Source: an uncultured Acidimicrobiaceae bacterium (GTDB lineage: Bacteria; Actinomycetota; Acidimicrobiia; Acidimicrobiales; Ilumatobacteraceae). From it: 24,119 nt of DNA. The DNA is taken from positions 1 through 24,119 of the forward strand of contig CAIXHI010000433.1 in the NCBI GenBank assembly GCA_903919215.1. Direction: 5' to 3'. The position numbers and the translations under genes were made by a program. The notes beneath the pieces are model-generated. The model saw only the letters and a list, made by a program, of their open reading frames with translations, was not told where the DNA came from and made no database searches. This document shows, piece after piece, positions 21,136-24,119 of this stretch; the stretch's first letter is position 1; every line of letters starts with the position of its first letter.

Positions 21136-22907
21136 CGCAACAGTCTCTCCGCTCGGCGACGACCGCGGAGCGCACTGACCACCTGGAGTTCGTCGCACTC
21201 GCCGAGTTGGTGGACGAGGAGCACTCGCTCCGCGACGACGCCGCGCTCGACCAAGACCTCGCGGCCGATACCCGGCAGACCGCCGCTGGCCAGCGGTGGC
21301 GTGTACCACCGGTCGCCAAGGCGGTACAGCACGTTCGCGATCGTGGTTTCCACCACCTCGCCACGCTCGTTCACCAGCAGTACGTCGTCGGCCTCCGGGT
21401 GAGCCGCTCGCGCGGCGTCATAGACGGCGCGGTTCGTGGTCTTGTGACACAGGAACGGATCATCGGAACGTACCGGCGACTCGGCCACGACCAGGAGTAC
21501 GGGTGTCGTCGCGTCATCGACTGGCAACGTCTCCAGCAGCGCTCGGCCGGCACGGTCGAGTGTGATCCGCAAGCGATGCAACGTCGGGGTCGGCGCGAGC
21601 AGGGCCACCTCCTCCGCAATCGCCGGTGTGTCGCACGGGTAGCCGAAGAACTCCGCCGACGTCGTCAGCCGCTGCAGGTGACGGTCGATCTCGTGCACTC
21701 CCCCCGCGTCGAGTCGGAGCGTCTCGAACAACGAGAAGGCAAGGCGCGCGCCGCGCAGCACCGCCGTCTTGGACTCCAGTTCATCATCCTCCGCTGCTGG
21801 ATCGGAGTCGTACGTGATGCCGCCGCCGGCGCCGAACTCCACCGTTCCTGTCGTCGTATCCACCACCGCCGTGCGGATCGCAACGCTCCAGGTCGAGGTG
21901 CCGCGCACGCCCGGAGTCGCTGGGTCGAGCAACCCGATGGTGCCGCAGTAGAGGCCTCTCGGTGTCGGTTCCAACGCAGCGATGGCTTGCATCGCGGCGA
22001 TCTTCGGCGCGCCCGTCACGGAGCCACACGGGAACGTCGCCGAGAACACATCGACGAGCCCGACATCGGGACGCAGTTGCGCCTTCACCGTCGATGTCAG
22101 CTGCCACACCGTCTCGTAGCGCTCGACCTGGAACAACTCGGGCACCGACACGCCCCCGGGCACCGACAGTCGGGACAGGTCGTTGCGGAGCAAGTCGACG
22201 ATCATCACATTCTCAGCGCAGTCCTTCTCCGAGGCCAGCAACTCCCCGGCGACGAGCCGATCAACGTCTGGGCGGCCGTGACGCCGACGCGTTCCCTTCA
22301 TCGGTCGCGTGGTGATGGTGTCGCCCTCCACGCGCACGAACAACTCCGGGCTGGCACTGACGATCGCCGCGTGATCGAACTCGATCAACGCGTTGTACGA
22401 CCCGCCCTGGGTGGTGGCCATGGCCCGATATAGGTCGGCGACGGGAGCAGCAAGCGCACACCGCACCCGGTCGGTGAGATTCACCTGGTACACATCGCCC
22501 GCCTCGATGGCGCTGCGGATCCGTTCGACTCCTCGCTGATACCAGGCCCCACCGTGCGCCCGCGTCACGTCGTCGACGAGGCGACCGCTCTCGGGCGGCT
22601 CCACCACCGGGACCACGGACCGTTGCGAGTAGGACGTGAACCAGGCCAACGGCAGCAAGGGGTCGCTCCTGCCCGTCGCCACGGCCGGTTCGAACGCCGC
22701 GCCGGCCTCGTAGCAGACGAAGCACACCACCCACCGCCCGAAGGTCGCCTCGGCCTCGGCCGCGGCCAGCAGCACAGGGACCTCGCCAGGTCGTTCGGCC
22801 ACACCGGTGACACACCGGCCGGAGAACTCGTAACCGATCCCGCCGGCCACATCGTCGAAGCGGACGTAGCCCGGTTCCCACCGCCGGTCGGGAGGGCTTG
22901 CGCTCAT
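21132..22907 (-). CDS. Fused aminodeoxychorismate synthase component I / 4-amino-4-deoxychorismate lyase
   Basis: A 591-residue PabB-PabC fusion that makes p-aminobenzoate from chorismate. Residues 1-385 are PabB: AGDVYQVNLTDRVRC (137-150), SASPELFVR, PMKGTRRR with the catalytic Lys204, NVMIVDLLRNDLSR, CGSVTGAPK, GLYCGTIGLL and AGGGITYDSDP. Residues ~390-591 are PabC, a PLP fold-type IV lyase: FSLFETLRLD, the PLP-lysine region CHKTTNRAVYD (Lys489), LLVNERGEVVETTIANVLY and GGLPGIGREVL. PabA, the glutamine amidotransferase, is not fused and not in the window. The start ATG 22907 has GAGG about 10 nt upstream, inside the end of fbiC. It overlaps folP by 4 nt and follows fbiC by 5 nt. Confidence 0.93.
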   Translation of the reverse strand: MSASPPDRRWEPGYVRFDDVAGGIGYEFSGRCVTGVAERPGEVPVLLAAAEAEATFGRWVVCFVCYEAGAAFEPAVATGRSDPLLPLAWFTSYSQRSVVPVVEPPESGRLVDDVTRAHGGAWYQRGVERIRSAIEAGDVYQVNLTDRVRCALAAPVADLYRAMATTQGGSYNALIEFDHAAIVSASPELFVRVEGDTITTRPMKGTRRRHGRPDVDRLVAGELLASEKDCAENVMIVDLLRNDLSRLSVPGGVSVPELFQVERYETVWQLTSTVKAQLRPDVGLVDVFSATFPCGSVTGAPKIAAMQAIAALEPTPRGLYCGTIGLLDPATPGVRGTSTWSVAIRTAVVDTTTGTVEFGAGGGITYDSDPAAEDDELESKTAVLRGARLAFSLFETLRLDAGGVHEIDRHLQRLTTSAEFFGYPCDTPAIAEEVALLAPTPTLHRLRITLDRAGRALLETLPVDDATTPVLLVVAESPVRSDDPFLCHKTTNRAVYDAARAAHPEADDVLLVNERGEVVETTIANVLYRLGDRWYTPPLASGGLPGIGREVLVERGVVAERVLLVHQLGECDELQVVSALRGRRRAERLLR

Positions 22908-22912
22908 GTCCG

Positions 22913-24119
22913 TCAGCCTCGCAGAGAATCAACCATTTCGTACGTGGTCGTGCGTTGCGCCAACCCGCGACCGAGCGGCGCAACGAGCGCTTCGAAGCGT
23001 TCCTTCGTCATTCCTTGTCCGTGCGCGGCGCCGGCCGAGCGGGAGATGTTCTCGTCCATCAAGGTGCCGCCGAGGTCGTTGCAGCCGGCGCGCAACATCT
23101 GCACTGCGCCCGCCTCGCCGATCTTCACCCACGACAGTTGGATGTTGTCGATCAGCCCGCGGTAGACGATGCGTGCGACGGCGTGCATCAGCAATGTCTC
23201 GCGGAACGTCGGCCCACGGCGCGCCGCCTTCTGCAAGTAGATCGGCGAGGCCATGTGCACGAACGGGAGCCCCACGAACTCGGTGAACCCGCCGGTCACT
23301 TTCTGCAGCGCACGGGTGCGCAGCATGTGCCGCGCCCAGGAGTCGGGATGCTCGATGGAGCCGAACATGATCGTGATGTTCGAGCGCAGACCGATCTCAT
23401 GGGCCGCAGCGTGGCAGTCCAGCCACTCGTCGGTCGAGATCTTGTCCGGACACAGCACCGCGCGGATCGGGTCGTCGAGGATCTCTGCGGCGGTGCCGGG
23501 GAGCGACGCCAGACCGACGTCCTGTAGGCGACACAAGTACGTATGCAGGTCCTCGCCCAGTCGACGGGCCCCCTCGGTCACCTCCAACGCGGTGAAACCG
23601 TGCACGTGCATCTCGGGTACCGCGTCCTTCACCGCCCGGGTCACGTCGATGTAGTAGTCGCCGTCGAAGCTGGGGTGAATACCACCCTGCAGCGTCACCT
23701 CCGTGGCGCCCATGTCCCACGCCTCGCGAGCGCGTTGGGCGATGTCGTCCAGCGTCAACAGGTACGGCGTGCCGCGCAGGTTCAGCGACAGCGGTCCCTT
23801 GGAGAAACCGCAGAACCGGCACTTGAACGTGCAGACGTTCGTGTAGTTGATGTTGCGGTTGTGCACCCAGGTGATGCGGTCGCCGACAGCCTCGTGGCGC
23901 AGACGGTCGGCCAGGTCGGCCACGGCCTCCACCTCGGGTCCGCGGGCGCGGAACAGTGCGACGATCTCATCGAACCCGACCTCCTGGCCGGCCTCCACCC
24001 CGGCCAGCACCTCGGCGACCGGACCGCGCAGCTGTCCGCTTCGCGACCCGGGCATCAGCGTCGGCGGGGGGTTCGTCGCTCCCGAGTACCAGGCAGTGCT
24101 GCGATGACCCACCAGCACC
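22913..24119 (-). CDS. fbiC: FO synthase, CofH-type half of probable fused FbiC (partial at window edge)
   Basis: About 401 visible residues; the frame is open to the right edge, so the true start is probably outside. This part is a radical-SAM CofH domain, which joins the tyrosine-derived 4-hydroxybenzyl group to 5-amino-6-ribitylaminouracil on the way to the F420 chromophore FO. The [4Fe-4S] motif is CTFKCRFC (Cys 96, 100, 103 from the first visible codon). Other family blocks are WVHNRNINYTNV, GPLSLNLRGTPYLL, EVTLQGGIHPSFDGDYY, FTALEVTEGA, SLPGTAAEILDD, NITIMFGSIEHP, GFTEFVGLPFVH and GGTLMDENISR. Upstream residues (VGHRSTAWYSGATNPPPTLMP) look like the linker after a CofG domain, as in actinobacterial FbiC, rather than a start. 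That the CofG half lies outside the window is an inference. Confidence 0.9.
   Translation of the reverse strand, partial: VLVGHRSTAWYSGATNPPPTLMPGSRSGQLRGPVAEVLAGVEAGQEVGFDEIVALFRARGPEVEAVADLADRLRHEAVGDRITWVHNRNINYTNVCTFKCRFCGFSKGPLSLNLRGTPYLLTLDDIAQRAREAWDMGATEVTLQGGIHPSFDGDYYIDVTRAVKDAVPEMHVHGFTALEVTEGARRLGEDLHTYLCRLQDVGLASLPGTAAEILDDPIRAVLCPDKISTDEWLDCHAAAHEIGLRSNITIMFGSIEHPDSWARHMLRTRALQKVTGGFTEFVGLPFVHMASPIYLQKAARRGPTFRETLLMHAVARIVYRGLIDNIQLSWVKIGEAGAVQMLRAGCNDLGGTLMDENISRSAGAAHGQGMTKERFEALVAPLGRGLAQRTTTYEMVDSLRG

Noticed and set aside
1..24119. Mobile element, prophage, toxin-antitoxin, secretion or defence island
   Set aside because: No transposase, integrase, phage structural, toxin or nuclease-effector motif was seen. 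Gene order and codon use are uniform and housekeeping-like.

Overview
The window is ordinary, gene-dense chromosomal DNA of a high-GC actinobacterium. A class Acidimicrobiia (Ilumatobacter-like) origin is my inference. It rests on an FbiC-type F420 enzyme, the order metG-tatD-(secreted protein)-ksgA-ispE, two tiny ribosomal proteins known from actinobacterial ribosomes (bL37 and bS22 types), a sortase-type LPxTG protein, and strong G/C third-position bias. I see no transposase, integrase, CRISPR array, phage gene or recognisable defence system.

Region 1 (1-5224, minus strand) is a tightly packed run: LPxTG surface protein, PHP/helix-hairpin-helix protein (4-nt GTGA overlap), a 28-residue bL37-like protein, prolyl oligopeptidase (8-nt overlap with bL37), a VOC/glyoxalase-like protein, and a membrane-anchored protein that runs off the left edge. 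ychF (5314-6402) diverges from it. Region 2 (6607-9314, minus strand) holds a COG2403-type GTPase coupled to carbamate kinase by a GTGA overlap, followed by a tandem-ACT protein. A phosphonate monoester hydrolase/sulfatase-like enzyme (9671-11143) is divergent from the GTPase.

Region 3 (11154-12462, minus strand) has trmB followed by a DUF1345 membrane protein. Divergent from it is the plus-strand chain DUF192-rsmI-HAD (12550-14509), each junction an ATGA overlap. A minus-strand thioesterase lies between this chain and the conserved metG-tatD-(RlpA-like protein)-ksgA-ispE run (15581-19989). Region 4 (20023-24119) has a bS22-type protein gene (minus), tRNA-Gln(TTG) (plus), and a minus-strand folate/F420 group: fbiC (cut by the right edge), a fused pabB-pabC, and folP.

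The most unusual signal is in three intergenic regions (6431-6578, 9472-9616, 14509-14650). Each is built from its own 11-16 nt word, repeated in direct and inverted orientation, so the three share an architecture but not a sequence. One contains a perfect 22-bp-arm hairpin nested inside two more inverted pairs. Other points are the small ribosomal genes with a common promoter-like pattern, an RlpA-type barrel that appears to have lost its catalytic segment in the slot where other actinobacteria carry rpfB, and the GTPase-carbamate kinase pair. No complete new biological system is visible; most genes are housekeeping.
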